This document shows positions 8,429-16,194 of a stretch of DNA of 16,299 nucleotides, in pieces. The notes beneath the pieces are model-generated. The model was not told the DNA's origin. It searched no databases and saw only the letters and a program-made list of their open reading frames with translations. The DNA comes from an uncultured Janibacter sp. (GTDB taxonomy: Bacteria; Actinomycetota; Actinomycetes; Actinomycetales; Dermatophilaceae): the NCBI GenBank assembly GCA_946222495.1, contig CAMICF010000044.1:1-16299 (forward strand), written 5' to 3'. A program made the translations under genes and the position numbers. Each line of letters opens with the position of its first letter. Positions within the stretch are counted from its first letter, which is position 1.

Positions 8429-9196
8429 TCAGTCGCGCCAGCGGAAGGTGCGCACCACGCCGAGACTCAGGACGGCGCCCCAGAGCACGAGGAAGAGCCA
8501 CGGGAGGAGCGGCACCGCGCCGGACCCCAGGCCCTCGCGGAAGGCGTCGCCGAGCGCGCCGGACGGGAGCCACCTCACGACGCCACCGGGCCCACCCAGG
8601 ACGGTGCCCGGCAGGAGCAGGCCGCCGGCACCGGCCAGCAGGATCCAGACGAGGTTGGCCACGGCGAGCACCGCCTCGGCCCGGAGCGCCCCGGCGACGA
8701 GCAGTGCGAGGGCCACGAAGACCCAGACGCCGAGGACGGTCGAGACGGGGGTGACGAGCACCCCGACGAGGTCCGGGCGCCAGCCGAGCGCCACGGCGAG
8801 CAGGCCGAGCACGATGATCTGCAGGAGCGCGACGAGGGTGATGGCCAGGGCCTTGCCCGCGAGCAGGCCGTCGGTGCCCACCGGCGACGTCGCGAGCATC
8901 CGCAGGACGCCGTAGCGGCGATCGAAGGCGGTCTGGATGGCCTGGCCGGTGAAGGCGGTGGAGACGATGGCCAGGGCGAGGACGCCCGGGGCGACGGTGG
9001 CGATGCGGGGATCGGCGAGCTCGGGGTAGGGGGACGCGACGAGCGCGACCAGGGCGAGCGCCGGTAGCACGAGGGCGACGAGCAGCTGCTCACCGTTGCG
9101 CAGGAGGATGCCGGCCTCGAAGCGGGCCTGGGCGAGCACCCGGGTCGGGCGAGCCGTGGGGGAGGGGGCCGTCGCCATTCGGGTCTCAGAGCTCAC
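8429..9196 (-). CDS. ABC-2 type transporter permease
   Basis: Membrane half of a predicted ABC exporter that pairs with the ATPase just upstream. The 255 residues carry about six hydrophobic segments (roughly 38-54, 66-86, 112-136, 145-170, 174-196 and 228-248). The conserved ABC-2 cytoplasmic stretch FDRRYGVLRMLATSPVGTDG is at 91-110, and the chain ends FRWRD. GTG at 9196 is preferred because GGGAGG lies 5 nt upstream. It overlaps the ATPase stop by 11 nt, implying coupling. An in-frame ATG at 9178 is an alternative. Substrate unknown: drug, lipid and haem-related roles are all possible. Conserved placement next to COX15 and sufR hints at a link with respiratory metal-cofactor biogenesis, but this is not proven. 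A 68 nt gap separates it from COX15. Confidence 0.9.
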   Translation of the reverse strand: MSSETRMATAPSPTARPTRVLAQARFEAGILLRNGEQLLVALVLPALALVALVASPYPELADPRIATVAPGVLALAIVSTAFTGQAIQTAFDRRYGVLRMLATSPVGTDGLLAGKALAITLVALLQIIVLGLLAVALGWRPDLVGVLVTPVSTVLGVWVFVALALLVAGALRAEAVLAVANLVWILLAGAGGLLLPGTVLGGPGGVVRWLPSGALGDAFREGLGSGAVPLLPWLFLVLWGAVLSLGVVRTFRWRD

Positions 9197-9896
9197 GAGC
9201 GCCTCCCGTCAGCGCGAAGTAGGCGTCCTCGAGGCGGGAGCCGCCGGCGATCTCGCCGGGCGTTCCGTCCGCGACGACCCGCCCGTGGTCGAGGATGACG
9301 ATCCGGTCGGCGAGGCGCTCGGCCTCCTCGAAGCTGTGCGTGGTGACGACCAGGGCCATCCCGGCGTCCGCGCGCTGGCGCAGCAGCGCCCACACGTCGA
9401 GCCGGGCGTGCGGGTCGAGGCCGGCGGTCGGTTCGTCGAGGAAGGCCACGTCAGGGCCGCCGACGAGGGCGGCCGCGAGCCCCACGCGCTGGCGCTGGCC
9501 GCCGCTGAGACGACGGACCGGCGTCCGGGCGAAGGGGGTGATGCCGAGCCGGTCGACGAGCTCGTCGGTGTGGTGGCTCGTGTAGAGACGGCCCAGGTGC
9601 GCGAGGAGTCGCTGCGCGCTGACGCTCTGCGGCAGGCCGCCGTCCTGGAGCATGACGCCCACCCGGGCGCGGTGCGCGGTGTCGGCGCGCCAGGGGTCGG
9701 TGCCGAGGACGCGGCAGGTCCCGGAGTCGGGGCGCTGGAGGCCCTCGAGGCACTCGATGGTCGTCGTCTTGCCGGCGCCGTTGGGGCCGAGCACGCAGGT
9801 GATCTCACCCGTCGAGGCACCCCACGTCGCGCCGTCCACGGCGGTCACGGCACCGAAGACGCGGCGCAGGTCCTCCACGACGACGGCACGAGTCAC
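9186..9896 (-). CDS. ABC transporter ATP-binding protein
   Basis: Cytoplasmic ATPase of the ABC-2 exporter. From GTG at 9896 it is 236 residues, a little shorter than many homologues. Walker A is G37-PNGAGKTT, the Q-loop is Q84 (VGVMLQDGG), and the signature is LSGGQRQRVGLA from residue 130. Walker B is VAFLDEPTAGLDP at about 150-162, and the switch histidine is H187 (VVTTHSFEEAE). All catalytic motifs are intact. The frame extends to 9977, but residues there (MLRNCARGTTKAPLTR) are not family-like and overlap the divergent promoter. No ribosome binding site precedes 9896; a TAGACT -10-like box 8 nt away suggests a leaderless message. First gene of the minus-strand ATPase-permease-COX15 group and divergent from sufR by 87 bp. 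Confidence 0.93.
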   Translation of the reverse strand: MTRAVVVEDLRRVFGAVTAVDGATWGASTGEITCVLGPNGAGKTTTIECLEGLQRPDSGTCRVLGTDPWRADTAHRARVGVMLQDGGLPQSVSAQRLLAHLGRLYTSHHTDELVDRLGITPFARTPVRRLSGGQRQRVGLAAALVGGPDVAFLDEPTAGLDPHARLDVWALLRQRADAGMALVVTTHSFEEAERLADRIVILDHGRVVADGTPGEIAGGSRLEDAYFALTGGAREL

Positions 9897-9904
9897 GGGA
9901 GTCG

Positions 9905-9910
9905 AGTCTA
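9905..9910 (-). promoter_or_regulatory. Candidate -10 element of the ABC-COX15 group
   Basis: TAGACT on the minus strand (9910-9905) is followed by 8 nt and the GTG at 9896. This geometry puts the transcription start at or next to the start codon. No TTGACA-like -35 is seen at 16-18 nt. Confidence 0.35.
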
Positions 9911-9949
9911 GGCAGGAGGTGGAGCGCACGCGGGTAAGGGGTGCCTTTG

Positions 9950-9977
9950 TTGTGCCCCTTGCGCAATTACGTAACAT
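9950..9977 (+). promoter_or_regulatory. Candidate sufR-suf operon promoter with TTACGTAA palindrome
   Basis: TTGTGC (9950-9955), a 16 nt spacer and TAACAT (9972-9977) make a plausible promoter. Only 6 nt separate the -10 from GTG at 9984, predicting a leaderless sufR transcript. A perfect 8 bp palindrome TTACGTAA (9967-9974) overlaps the -10 and is a candidate autoregulatory SufR site. I did not find the cyanobacterial SufR pattern CAAC-N6-GTTG. Confidence 0.45.
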
Positions 9978-9983
9978 GGATGT

Positions 9984-10709
9984 GTGGTTAATTCACCGCG
10001 AGCCCTGACGACGTCGGACATCGACGTCGCCGCTCGTGATGCCCGGACTCGCGACCGCGTTCTCGCGGTCATCAGCGAGCGAGGCCCCATCAGCGCCGCC
10101 GAGATCGCCGCCCACCTCGGGGTCACGGCCACCGGCGTGCGCCGCCACCTCGACCAGCTCGCCGACGAGGGCTCGGTCACGAGCCGCGCCCCGCACCAGG
10201 GCAAGCGCGGCCGCGGCCGCCCCGCCCGGGAGTGGGTCGTCGGCGACACCGGCCACGACCACCTCGGCACCGACTACGACGAGCTCGCCGCGGAGGCGAT
10301 GCGCTTCCTGCGCGAGCACGCGGGCGACGACGCGGTCCGCAGCTTCGCCGACCGCCGGATCGCCTCGCTCGAGGAGCGGGTCGCTGCGCGCGTCGCCGCC
10401 GCCGGCGACGATCCCCAGGAGCGGGCGCGCGCCCTCGTCGACGCCCTTCGGGTCGAGGGCTACGCTGCCAGCGCCCGTCCCGTCGGCGAGGACAGCACCG
10501 TCGGTGTCCAGCTGTGCCAGGGCCACTGTCCCGTCCAGCACGTCGCCACGGAGTTCCCCGAGCTCTGCGAGGCCGAGGCCGATGCCTTCAGCCGGCTCCT
10601 CGGCGTCCACGTCCAACGCCTGGCCACCCTGGCCCAGGGCGACCACGTCTGCACCACCTTCGTCCCCACGCCGGGGGCGCGTCCCCACACAGAGAGGTCC
10701 ACCCGATGA
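9984..10709 (+). CDS. sufR: SufR, iron-sulfur-sensing repressor of the suf operon
   Basis: DeoR/ArsR-like winged-helix transcription factor that represses suf genes when it holds an Fe-S cluster and releases DNA when the cluster is lost. The N-terminal wHTH (about 23-70) reads RDRVLAVISERGPISAAEIA then HLGVTATGVRRHLDQLADEG, with a basic wing GKRGRGRPAREW (73-84). The C-terminal cluster ligands are C178, C182, C195 and C223 in CQGHC, ELCEAEAD and HVC. The spacing CX3C-X12-C-X27-C matches actinobacterial SufR proteins. It is 241 residues from GTG at 9984. There is no ribosome binding site, consistent with a leaderless message. Its stop overlaps the sufB ATG as ATGA, so repressor and operon are co-transcribed. 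All four Cys are present, so a functional sensor is likely. Confidence 0.94.
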   Translation: MVNSPRALTTSDIDVAARDARTRDRVLAVISERGPISAAEIAAHLGVTATGVRRHLDQLADEGSVTSRAPHQGKRGRGRPAREWVVGDTGHDHLGTDYDELAAEAMRFLREHAGDDAVRSFADRRIASLEERVAARVAAAGDDPQERARALVDALRVEGYAASARPVGEDSTVGVQLCQGHCPVQHVATEFPELCEAEADAFSRLLGVHVQRLATLAQGDHVCTTFVPTPGARPHTERSTR

Positions 10710-12127
10710 GCACCAACATCGAAGAGCTCAACCCAGGGCTCAAGGACATCGGCCGCTACGAGTACGGCTGGTCCGATGCCGACTCCGCCGGTGCCACCGC
10801 GAAGCGTGGCCTGAACCCCGCGGTCGTCGAGGACATCTCGAACCGCAAGGACGAGCCGCAGTGGATGCGCGATCTTCGTCTGAAGTCGCTGCGTCTCTTC
10901 GACAAGAAGCCGATGCCCACCTGGGGCAGCGACCTCACGGGGATCGACTTCCAGAACATCAAGTACTTCGTGAAGTCCACGGAGGAGCAGGCCACCTCGT
11001 GGGAGGACCTGCCCGAGGACATCAAGAACACGTACGACAAGCTCGGCATCCCCGAGGCGGAGAAGCAGCGCCTCGTCGCCGGTGTCGCGGCGCAGTACGA
11101 GTCGGAGGTCGTCTACCACCAGATCCGCGAGGACCTGGAGGAGAAGGGCGTCATCTTCGTCGACACGGACACCGGTCTGCGTGAGCACGAGGACCTCTTC
11201 CGTGAGTACTTCGGCACCGTCATCCCCGCCGGTGACAACAAGTTCTCCGCGCTCAACACCGCGGTCTGGTCCGGTGGCTCCTTCATCTACGTCCCGCCGG
11301 GTGTCCACGTCGACATCCCGCTGCAGGCCTACTTCCGGATCAACACGGAAAACATGGGCCAGTTCGAGCGGACGCTCATCATCGCCGACGAGGGCTCCTC
11401 GGTGCACTACGTCGAGGGCTGCACGGCGCCGATCTACAAGACCGACTCGCTGCACAGCGCGGTCGTCGAGATCGTCGTGAAGAAGAACGCCCGCGTGCGG
11501 TACACGACCATCCAGAACTGGTCGAACAACGTCTACAACCTCGTCACCAAGCGCACCACGGTCGCCGAGGGCGGCACGATGGAGTGGATCGACGGCAACA
11601 TCGGTTCCAAGGTGACGATGAAGTACCCGGCGTGCTTCCTCATGGGTGAGCACGCGAAGGGGGAGACGCTCTCCATCGCCTTCTCCGGCGAGGGCCAGCA
11701 CCAGGACGCGGGCGCCAAGATGGTCCACGCGGCCCCGAACACCTCGAGCTCGATCGTCTCCAAGTCGGTCGCCCGTGGTGGTGGCCGCACCTCCTACCGA
11801 GGCCTGGTCCAGGTGCTCGAGGGAGCGACCAACTCGAAGTCGAACGTCGTCTGCGACGCCCTCCTCGTCGACACGATCAGCCGGTCCGACACCTACCCCT
11901 ACGTCGACGTCCGCGAGGACGACGTGCAGATGGGGCACGAGGCGACCGTCTCCAAGGTGTCCGCCGACCAGCTCTTCTACCTCATGTCCCGTGGCATGAA
12001 CGAGGAGGAGGCCATGGCGACGATCGTCCGTGGCTTCGTCGAGCCCATCGCGCGTGAGCTGCCGATGGAGTACGCCCTCGAGCTCAACCGACTCATCGAA
12101 CTCCAGATGGAAGGAGCCGTCGGCTGA
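10706..12127 (+). CDS. sufB: SufB, Fe-S scaffold subunit
   Basis: Core scaffold of the SufBCD complex on which [4Fe-4S] or [2Fe-2S] clusters are built in the cytoplasm. It is 473 residues, the normal family length, and uninterrupted. Conserved cysteines are C239 (HYVEGCTAP), C310 (KYPACFLMGEH) and C383 (NVVCDALLVDT). The catalytic pair H411-E412 lies in QMGHEATVSKVSADQLFYL. These align with E. coli SufB C254, C405 and H433/E434 by spacing (C383 to E412 is 29, as in E. coli). The beta-helix core includes GGSFIYVPPGVHVDIPLQAY. GAGAGG lies 8 nt before the ATG. It overlaps sufR by 4 nt and the stop overlaps sufD by 1 nt (TGATG). No intein is present, unlike M. tuberculosis SufB. Confidence 0.98.
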   Translation: MSTNIEELNPGLKDIGRYEYGWSDADSAGATAKRGLNPAVVEDISNRKDEPQWMRDLRLKSLRLFDKKPMPTWGSDLTGIDFQNIKYFVKSTEEQATSWEDLPEDIKNTYDKLGIPEAEKQRLVAGVAAQYESEVVYHQIREDLEEKGVIFVDTDTGLREHEDLFREYFGTVIPAGDNKFSALNTAVWSGGSFIYVPPGVHVDIPLQAYFRINTENMGQFERTLIIADEGSSVHYVEGCTAPIYKTDSLHSAVVEIVVKKNARVRYTTIQNWSNNVYNLVTKRTTVAEGGTMEWIDGNIGSKVTMKYPACFLMGEHAKGETLSIAFSGEGQHQDAGAKMVHAAPNTSSSIVSKSVARGGGRTSYRGLVQVLEGATNSKSNVVCDALLVDTISRSDTYPYVDVREDDVQMGHEATVSKVSADQLFYLMSRGMNEEEAMATIVRGFVEPIARELPMEYALELNRLIELQMEGAVG

Positions 12128-13305
12128 TGAGCCTTCTGGCTGACACGGGTCGCGAGGCCCACACCCACTCCGCGGAGACCCTGGTCCCCGACCAGTCCCG
12201 TGCCGAGCGCACCCGCTCCTGGGAGGTCGCCGACTTCCCCGTGCCCGAAGGGCGCGAGGAGGACTGGCGTTTCACCCCGGTGGACCGCCTGACCGACCTC
12301 CTGGACCCCGAGGGCCCGAGCTCCGAGCTGGTCGTCTCGCACGACCTGCCGGACGGGGTCACCCGCACGTCGATCACCCCCGACGAGGCGCGTGCCGCCG
12401 GCGTCCCGGAGCCCTCCGACCGCGCCGCGGCCGTGGCGGCGACCGGTGACTCGGTCATCGCGATCGACGTCCCGGCCGAGGTCGAGCTCACCGAGCCGGT
12501 GCGCATCCGTCTCGACGGCCAGACCCGCGAGACGGTGCGCGCCCACCACCTGGTGCGCGTCGGCGCCTTCGCCAAGGCGACGATCGTCGTCGAGCACTCG
12601 GGGTCGAGCGACTACACCGAGCTTCTCTCGGTCCTCGCCGGCGACAGCTCGCAGCTGACGATCGTCTCCCTGCAGGACTGGGAGGACGACACCCACCACC
12701 TCGGCCAGCACGACGTCGTCGTCGGTCGGGACGCGCAGGTGCGCCACATCGCCATCAGCATCGGCGGTGGCATCGTCCGGCTCAACACCAATGCCTCCTA
12801 CGCGGGACCCGGTGGGTCCTTCGAGGGGCTGGGCGTCTACTTCGCCGACGCCGGGCAGCACCTCGAGCACCGGCTCTTCGTCGACCACGAGGCGCCGCAC
12901 TGCTCGAGCAACGTCGAGTACAAGGGCGCCCTCCAGGGCGAGACCGCGCACACCGTGTGGGTCGGCGACGTCCTCATCCGCGCCGCGGCCGAGGGCACCG
13001 AGACCTACGAGCTCAACCGCAACCTCGTCCTCACCGACGGGGCGCGGGCCGACTCGGTCCCCAACCTGGAGATCGAGACGGGCGAGATCGTCGGCGCCGG
13101 TCACGCCTCGACCACCGGTCGCTTCGACGACCAGCAGCTGTTCTACCTGCAGTCGCGGGGCATCGACGCCGACACCGCGCGTCGTCTCGTCGTACGTGGC
13201 TTCTTCAACAGCATCGTCCAGCGCATCGGCGACTCCGAGATCAGCGAGCGCATCATGGCCGCGATCGACGAGGAGCTCGAGGGCGGTCCGGAGACCACGG
13301 CATGA
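12127..13305 (+). CDS. sufD: SufD, Fe-S scaffold subunit
   Basis: Paralogue of SufB that pairs with it and with SufC in the SufBC2D scaffold; thought to help in iron acquisition. It is 392 residues. The N-terminal helical part has the family stretch PEGREEDWRFTPVDRL (40-55). The beta-helical core runs about 110-320. The C-terminal SufBD signature is GAGHASTTGRFDDQQLFYLQ (323-342), followed by SRGIDADTARRLVVRGFF. H326 corresponds to the functional E. coli SufD His360. The Cys found two residues before it in E. coli is Ala324 here. The start overlaps the sufB stop by one base, and AAGGAG about 10 nt upstream serves as ribosome binding site. It ends in an ATGA overlap with the Rieske gene. Confidence 0.96.
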   Translation: MSLLADTGREAHTHSAETLVPDQSRAERTRSWEVADFPVPEGREEDWRFTPVDRLTDLLDPEGPSSELVVSHDLPDGVTRTSITPDEARAAGVPEPSDRAAAVAATGDSVIAIDVPAEVELTEPVRIRLDGQTRETVRAHHLVRVGAFAKATIVVEHSGSSDYTELLSVLAGDSSQLTIVSLQDWEDDTHHLGQHDVVVGRDAQVRHIAISIGGGIVRLNTNASYAGPGGSFEGLGVYFADAGQHLEHRLFVDHEAPHCSSNVEYKGALQGETAHTVWVGDVLIRAAAEGTETYELNRNLVLTDGARADSVPNLEIETGEIVGAGHASTTGRFDDQQLFYLQSRGIDADTARRLVVRGFFNSIVQRIGDSEISERIMAAIDEELEGGPETTA

Positions 13306-13634
13306 GTGCCACGACCGAGGCCGACTACGTCCGGGTGTGCCGTCTGGACGAGCTGCCGAAGGTGGGCGCCGCCAAGGCGCAGATCTCCGGCCGCATCGTC
13401 GCCATCGTCCGCGCGGAGGACGGCAGCGTCCACGCCATCGACGACGAGTGCACCCACGGCAAGGTGTCGCTCTCCGAGGGCGAGGTCGAGGGCTGCTCGA
13501 TCGAGTGCTGGCTGCACGGCTCCCGCTTCGACCTCGCCACCGGTCGCCCCACGGGCCTCCCGGCCACGGTGCCCGTCGCGGTGCACACCGTCCGGATCAC
13601 CGACGACGACGTCTACGTCGCCCTGGCCGACTGA
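13302..13634 (+). CDS. Rieske-type [2Fe-2S] ferredoxin in the suf operon
   Basis: Small 110-residue electron-transfer protein of the non-haem-dioxygenase ferredoxin type. Ligands for a Rieske [2Fe-2S] centre are all present: C50 and H52 in ECTHGKVSLSEGEVEG, and C69 and H72 in ECWLHGSRFD. The C-x-H-x16-C-xx-H spacing is standard. No signal peptide or membrane segment is seen, so it is soluble and cytoplasmic. The ATG at 13302 overlaps the sufD stop as ATGA. Such a gene between sufD and sufC is common in actinobacterial suf operons, but its role is not settled. It might supply electrons for cluster assembly, or be a client. Assignment as a Rieske ferredoxin is firm; the physiological role is inference. 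Confidence 0.95.
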   Translation: MSATTEADYVRVCRLDELPKVGAAKAQISGRIVAIVRAEDGSVHAIDDECTHGKVSLSEGEVEGCSIECWLHGSRFDLATGRPTGLPATVPVAVHTVRITDDDVYVALAD

Positions 13635-13661
13635 TCACACACTTCGAAGGAAAGAACTGAC
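13635..13661 (+). promoter_or_regulatory. Strong ribosome binding site in the only real gap of the suf operon
   Basis: The 27 nt between the Rieske gene and sufC is the largest spacing inside the operon, where all other junctions are overlapping or 2 nt. It contains GAAGGAAAG about 8 nt before the sufC ATG, giving sufC its own initiation site. This fits SufC being present at two copies per SufBC2D complex. No internal promoter is evident. Confidence 0.55.
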
Positions 13662-14441
13662 ATGGCAACGCTCGAGATCACAGACCTGCACGTCAGCGTC
13701 GACACCGAGGAAGGGTCCAAGGAGATCCTCAAGGGCGTCACGCTGACCATCAACTCCGGTGAGACCCACGCGATCATGGGGCCGAACGGCTCCGGCAAGT
13801 CGACGCTGGCCTACTCCATCGCCGGTCACCCGAAGTACACCGTCACCTCCGGCTCGATCACGCTCGACGGTGAAGACGTCCTCTCCATGAGCGTCGACGA
13901 GCGGGCCCGCGCCGGCCTCTTCCTCGCGATGCAGTACCCCGTCGAGGTCCCCGGCGTCACGGTGAGCAACTTCCTCCGCACGGCCAAGACCGCCGTCGAC
14001 GGCGAGGCCCCCAAGCTGCGCACCTGGGTCAAGGACGTGCGCAACACGATGTCCGAGCTGCGGATGGACTCGGCCTTCGCCGAGCGCAACGTCAACGAGG
14101 GCTTCTCCGGTGGCGAGAAGAAGCGCCACGAGATCCTCCAGATGGAGCTCCTCAAGCCGAAGTTCGCCGTCCTCGACGAGACCGACTCCGGACTCGACGT
14201 CGACGCCCTTCGCGTCGTCTCCGACGGGGTGAACCGCGCCCAGGCCTCGACCGACGCGGGTGTCCTGCTCATCACGCACTACACGCGGATCCTGCGCTAC
14301 ATCGCGCCGGACAAGGTCCACGTCTTCGTCGACGGCCGCATCGCCGAGCAGGGAGGCGCCGAGCTCGCCGACCAGCTCGAGGCCGAGGGCTACGACCGTT
14401 TCACCACGACGGGGGAGCCCGCCACGACCGCAGGAGCCTGA
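13662..14441 (+). CDS. sufC: SufC, scaffold ATPase
   Basis: ABC-type ATPase without a membrane partner; a SufC dimer drives conformational change of SufB-SufD during cluster assembly. The 259 residues are typical. Walker A is G40-PNGSGKST (40-48), the Q-loop Q91 lies in LFLAMQYPVEVPGV, and the SufC-type signature is FSGGEKKRHEILQME (148-162). Walker B is FAVLDETDSGLDVD (168-181), and the switch histidine H206 is in LLITHYTRIL. FSGGEKKR and DETDSGLD separate SufC from transport ATPases. The ATG has a strong GAAGGAAAG site. The next gene, sufS, begins 2 nt after the stop. Confidence 0.98.
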   Translation: MATLEITDLHVSVDTEEGSKEILKGVTLTINSGETHAIMGPNGSGKSTLAYSIAGHPKYTVTSGSITLDGEDVLSMSVDERARAGLFLAMQYPVEVPGVTVSNFLRTAKTAVDGEAPKLRTWVKDVRNTMSELRMDSAFAERNVNEGFSGGEKKRHEILQMELLKPKFAVLDETDSGLDVDALRVVSDGVNRAQASTDAGVLLITHYTRILRYIAPDKVHVFVDGRIAEQGGAELADQLEAEGYDRFTTTGEPATTAGA

Positions 14442-14443
14442 TC

Positions 14444-15724
14444 ATGACTGCCCAGCTCATCCCCGAGGAGGAGCTGACCGCGCTGCGCGGTCAGTTCCCG
14501 ATCCTCGAGCGGACCGTGCGCGGCGGCAAGCCGCTGGTGTACCTCGACTCGGGGGCGACGTCGCACAAGCCGCTGCCCGTGCTCGACGCCGAGCGGGACT
14601 TCCTCGTCACGGCGAACTCCGCCCCGCACCGGGGTGCGCACGCGCTGTCCGAGGAGGCGACCGAGGCCTACGAGCAGGCTCGTGCCGACATCGCCGCCTT
14701 CATCGGGGCGGCCGAGCGCGAGGTCGTCTTCACGAAGAACGCGACCGAGGCGCTCAACCTCGCGGCCTACGCCTTCTCCAACGCGGAGGTGGGATCCCCC
14801 CTTCGCGTCGGTGAGGGGGACGAGATCCTCGTGACCGAGGCGGAGCACCACGCCAACCTCGTCCCGTGGCAGGAGCTCTGCCGTCGGACCGGTGCGAAGC
14901 TCCGCTGGATCGGCCTCACCGAGGAGGGCCGTCTCGACACGGACCAGCTCGAGGAGATGGTCACCGAGCGCACCAAGGTCGTCGCCTTCACGCACGCCTC
15001 CAACGTGCTCGGTGCCGTGAGCGACGTCCAGCGCTTCGTCGCCGCGGCCAAGGCCGTCGGGGCGATCACGGTGCTCGACGCCTGCCAGTCGGTGCCCCAC
15101 CTGCCGGTGGACGTCACCGACCTCGGTGTCGACCTGCTCGCCTTCTCCGGCCACAAGATGTACGGCCCGAGCGGCATCGGCGTGCTCTGGGGGCGCTACG
15201 ACCTCCTCGAGCAGATGCCGCCCTTCCTCACCGGCGGCTCGATGATCGAGATCGTCAAGATGGAAGGGAGCAGCTACGCGCCGCCCCCGACCCGCTTCGA
15301 GGCCGGGGTGCCGATGACCAGCCAGGCCATCGGTCTCGCCGCGGCCGTCCGTTGGATCAAGGACGTCGGCATCGAGCGCATCTCCGCCCACGAGCAGGCC
15401 CTCACGGCCCAGCTCCTCGAGCGGGTCGCCGAGCGCGACTGGCTCCGGCTCGTCGGCCCGGCGGACATGGTCCACCGGGGCGCCGCCGTGAGCTTCGTCG
15501 TCGAGGGCGTCCACGCCCACGACGTCGGCCAGGTCCTCGACGACCACGGTGTCGCCGTGCGCGTGGGTCACCACTGCGCGTGGCCGCTGCACCGGGCCTT
15601 CAAGGTCGCCGCGACCACCCGCGCCTCGCTCGCCGTCTACAACACGCCGGCCGAGATCGATGCCCTCGTGGCCGCGCTCGACACCGTGCCCGGCATCTTC
15701 GGCGTGGATCGGGGGGCTGCCTGA
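14444..15724 (+). CDS. sufS: SufS, group II cysteine desulfurase
   Basis: PLP enzyme that takes sulfur from L-cysteine and leaves it as a persulfide for transfer to SufU. It is 426 residues, slightly longer than E. coli SufS. The PLP lysine is K238 in AFSGHKMYGPSGIGVLWG. The PLP-stacking histidine lies in TEAEHHANLVPWQ (131-143). The persulfide cysteine is C378 in RVGHHCAWPLHRAF, within the short group II loop. Other family marks are YLDSGATSHKP (33-43) and ASNVLGAV (185-192). The ATG follows AGGAG at about 9 nt. The stop overlaps the sufU ATG by one base, which fits the known SufS-SufU partnership in Gram-positive bacteria. Confidence 0.97.
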   Translation: MTAQLIPEEELTALRGQFPILERTVRGGKPLVYLDSGATSHKPLPVLDAERDFLVTANSAPHRGAHALSEEATEAYEQARADIAAFIGAAEREVVFTKNATEALNLAAYAFSNAEVGSPLRVGEGDEILVTEAEHHANLVPWQELCRRTGAKLRWIGLTEEGRLDTDQLEEMVTERTKVVAFTHASNVLGAVSDVQRFVAAAKAVGAITVLDACQSVPHLPVDVTDLGVDLLAFSGHKMYGPSGIGVLWGRYDLLEQMPPFLTGGSMIEIVKMEGSSYAPPPTRFEAGVPMTSQAIGLAAAVRWIKDVGIERISAHEQALTAQLLERVAERDWLRLVGPADMVHRGAAVSFVVEGVHAHDVGQVLDDHGVAVRVGHHCAWPLHRAFKVAATTRASLAVYNTPAEIDALVAALDTVPGIFGVDRGAA

Positions 15725-16194
15725 TGGACCTCTACCAGGAGCTCATCCTCGACCACTCCAAGCGCCAGGTCGGCTCGGGCCTGCGTGAGGGGCACCTCGC
15801 CGAGGTGCATCACGTCAATCCGACCTGCGGCGACGAGGTCACCCTCCGGGTGCACCTCGACGGCACGGGCCGGGACGCCACGATCACCGACATCTCGTAC
15901 GAGGCGATGGGCTGCTCCATCTCGATGGCGAGCACCTCGATCCTCGCGGACGAGATCACCGGCGAGTCCATCGACGACGCGATGGACGTCCACGAGGCCA
16001 TGCGCCACATGCTCACGAGCCGCGGCAAGGACCCGGGCGACGAGGAGGCCATCGGCGACGGCGTCGCCCTGGCCGGGGTCTCCCAGTACCCGGCACGCGT
16101 CAAGTGCGCGCTGCTCGGCTGGATGGCCCTCACGGACGCCCTGGCCCAGGCCGGCGTCGACGTCGCGCCCACACCCGAAGGAGAGACCGCATGA
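15724..16194 (+). CDS. sufU: SufU, zinc-dependent sulfurtransferase
   Basis: Accepts persulfide sulfur from SufS and passes it to SufBCD; in the Gram-positive SUF system it acts as a Zn-bound sulfur carrier rather than as a scaffold. It is 156 residues. The conserved ligands are C35 and D37 in NPTCGDEVTL, C64 in EAMGCSISMAS and C128 in RVKCALLGW. Between C64 and C128 is the longer insertion that separates SufU from IscU, and the IscU His is absent. The ATG overlaps the sufS stop by one base. The stop overlaps the next gene's ATG as ATGA, and AAGGAG just before that ATG lies within sufU. Confidence 0.95.
   Translation: MDLYQELILDHSKRQVGSGLREGHLAEVHHVNPTCGDEVTLRVHLDGTGRDATITDISYEAMGCSISMASTSILADEITGESIDDAMDVHEAMRHMLTSRGKDPGDEEAIGDGVALAGVSQYPARVKCALLGWMALTDALAQAGVDVAPTPEGETA

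Noticed and set aside
8361..8573. Extension of COX15 to 8573
   Set aside because: It would overlap the permease by 145 bp with an Arg/Pro-rich sequence; homology begins just after GTG 8360.
10460..11938. Long minus-strand open frame (492 codons) opposite sufR-sufB
   Set aside because: It is a mirror of SufB coding sequence; the plus-strand SufR and SufB are certain.
10706..12127. Intein in SufB
   Set aside because: Looked for because M. tuberculosis SufB carries one; this SufB is continuous at normal length without splice-block motifs.
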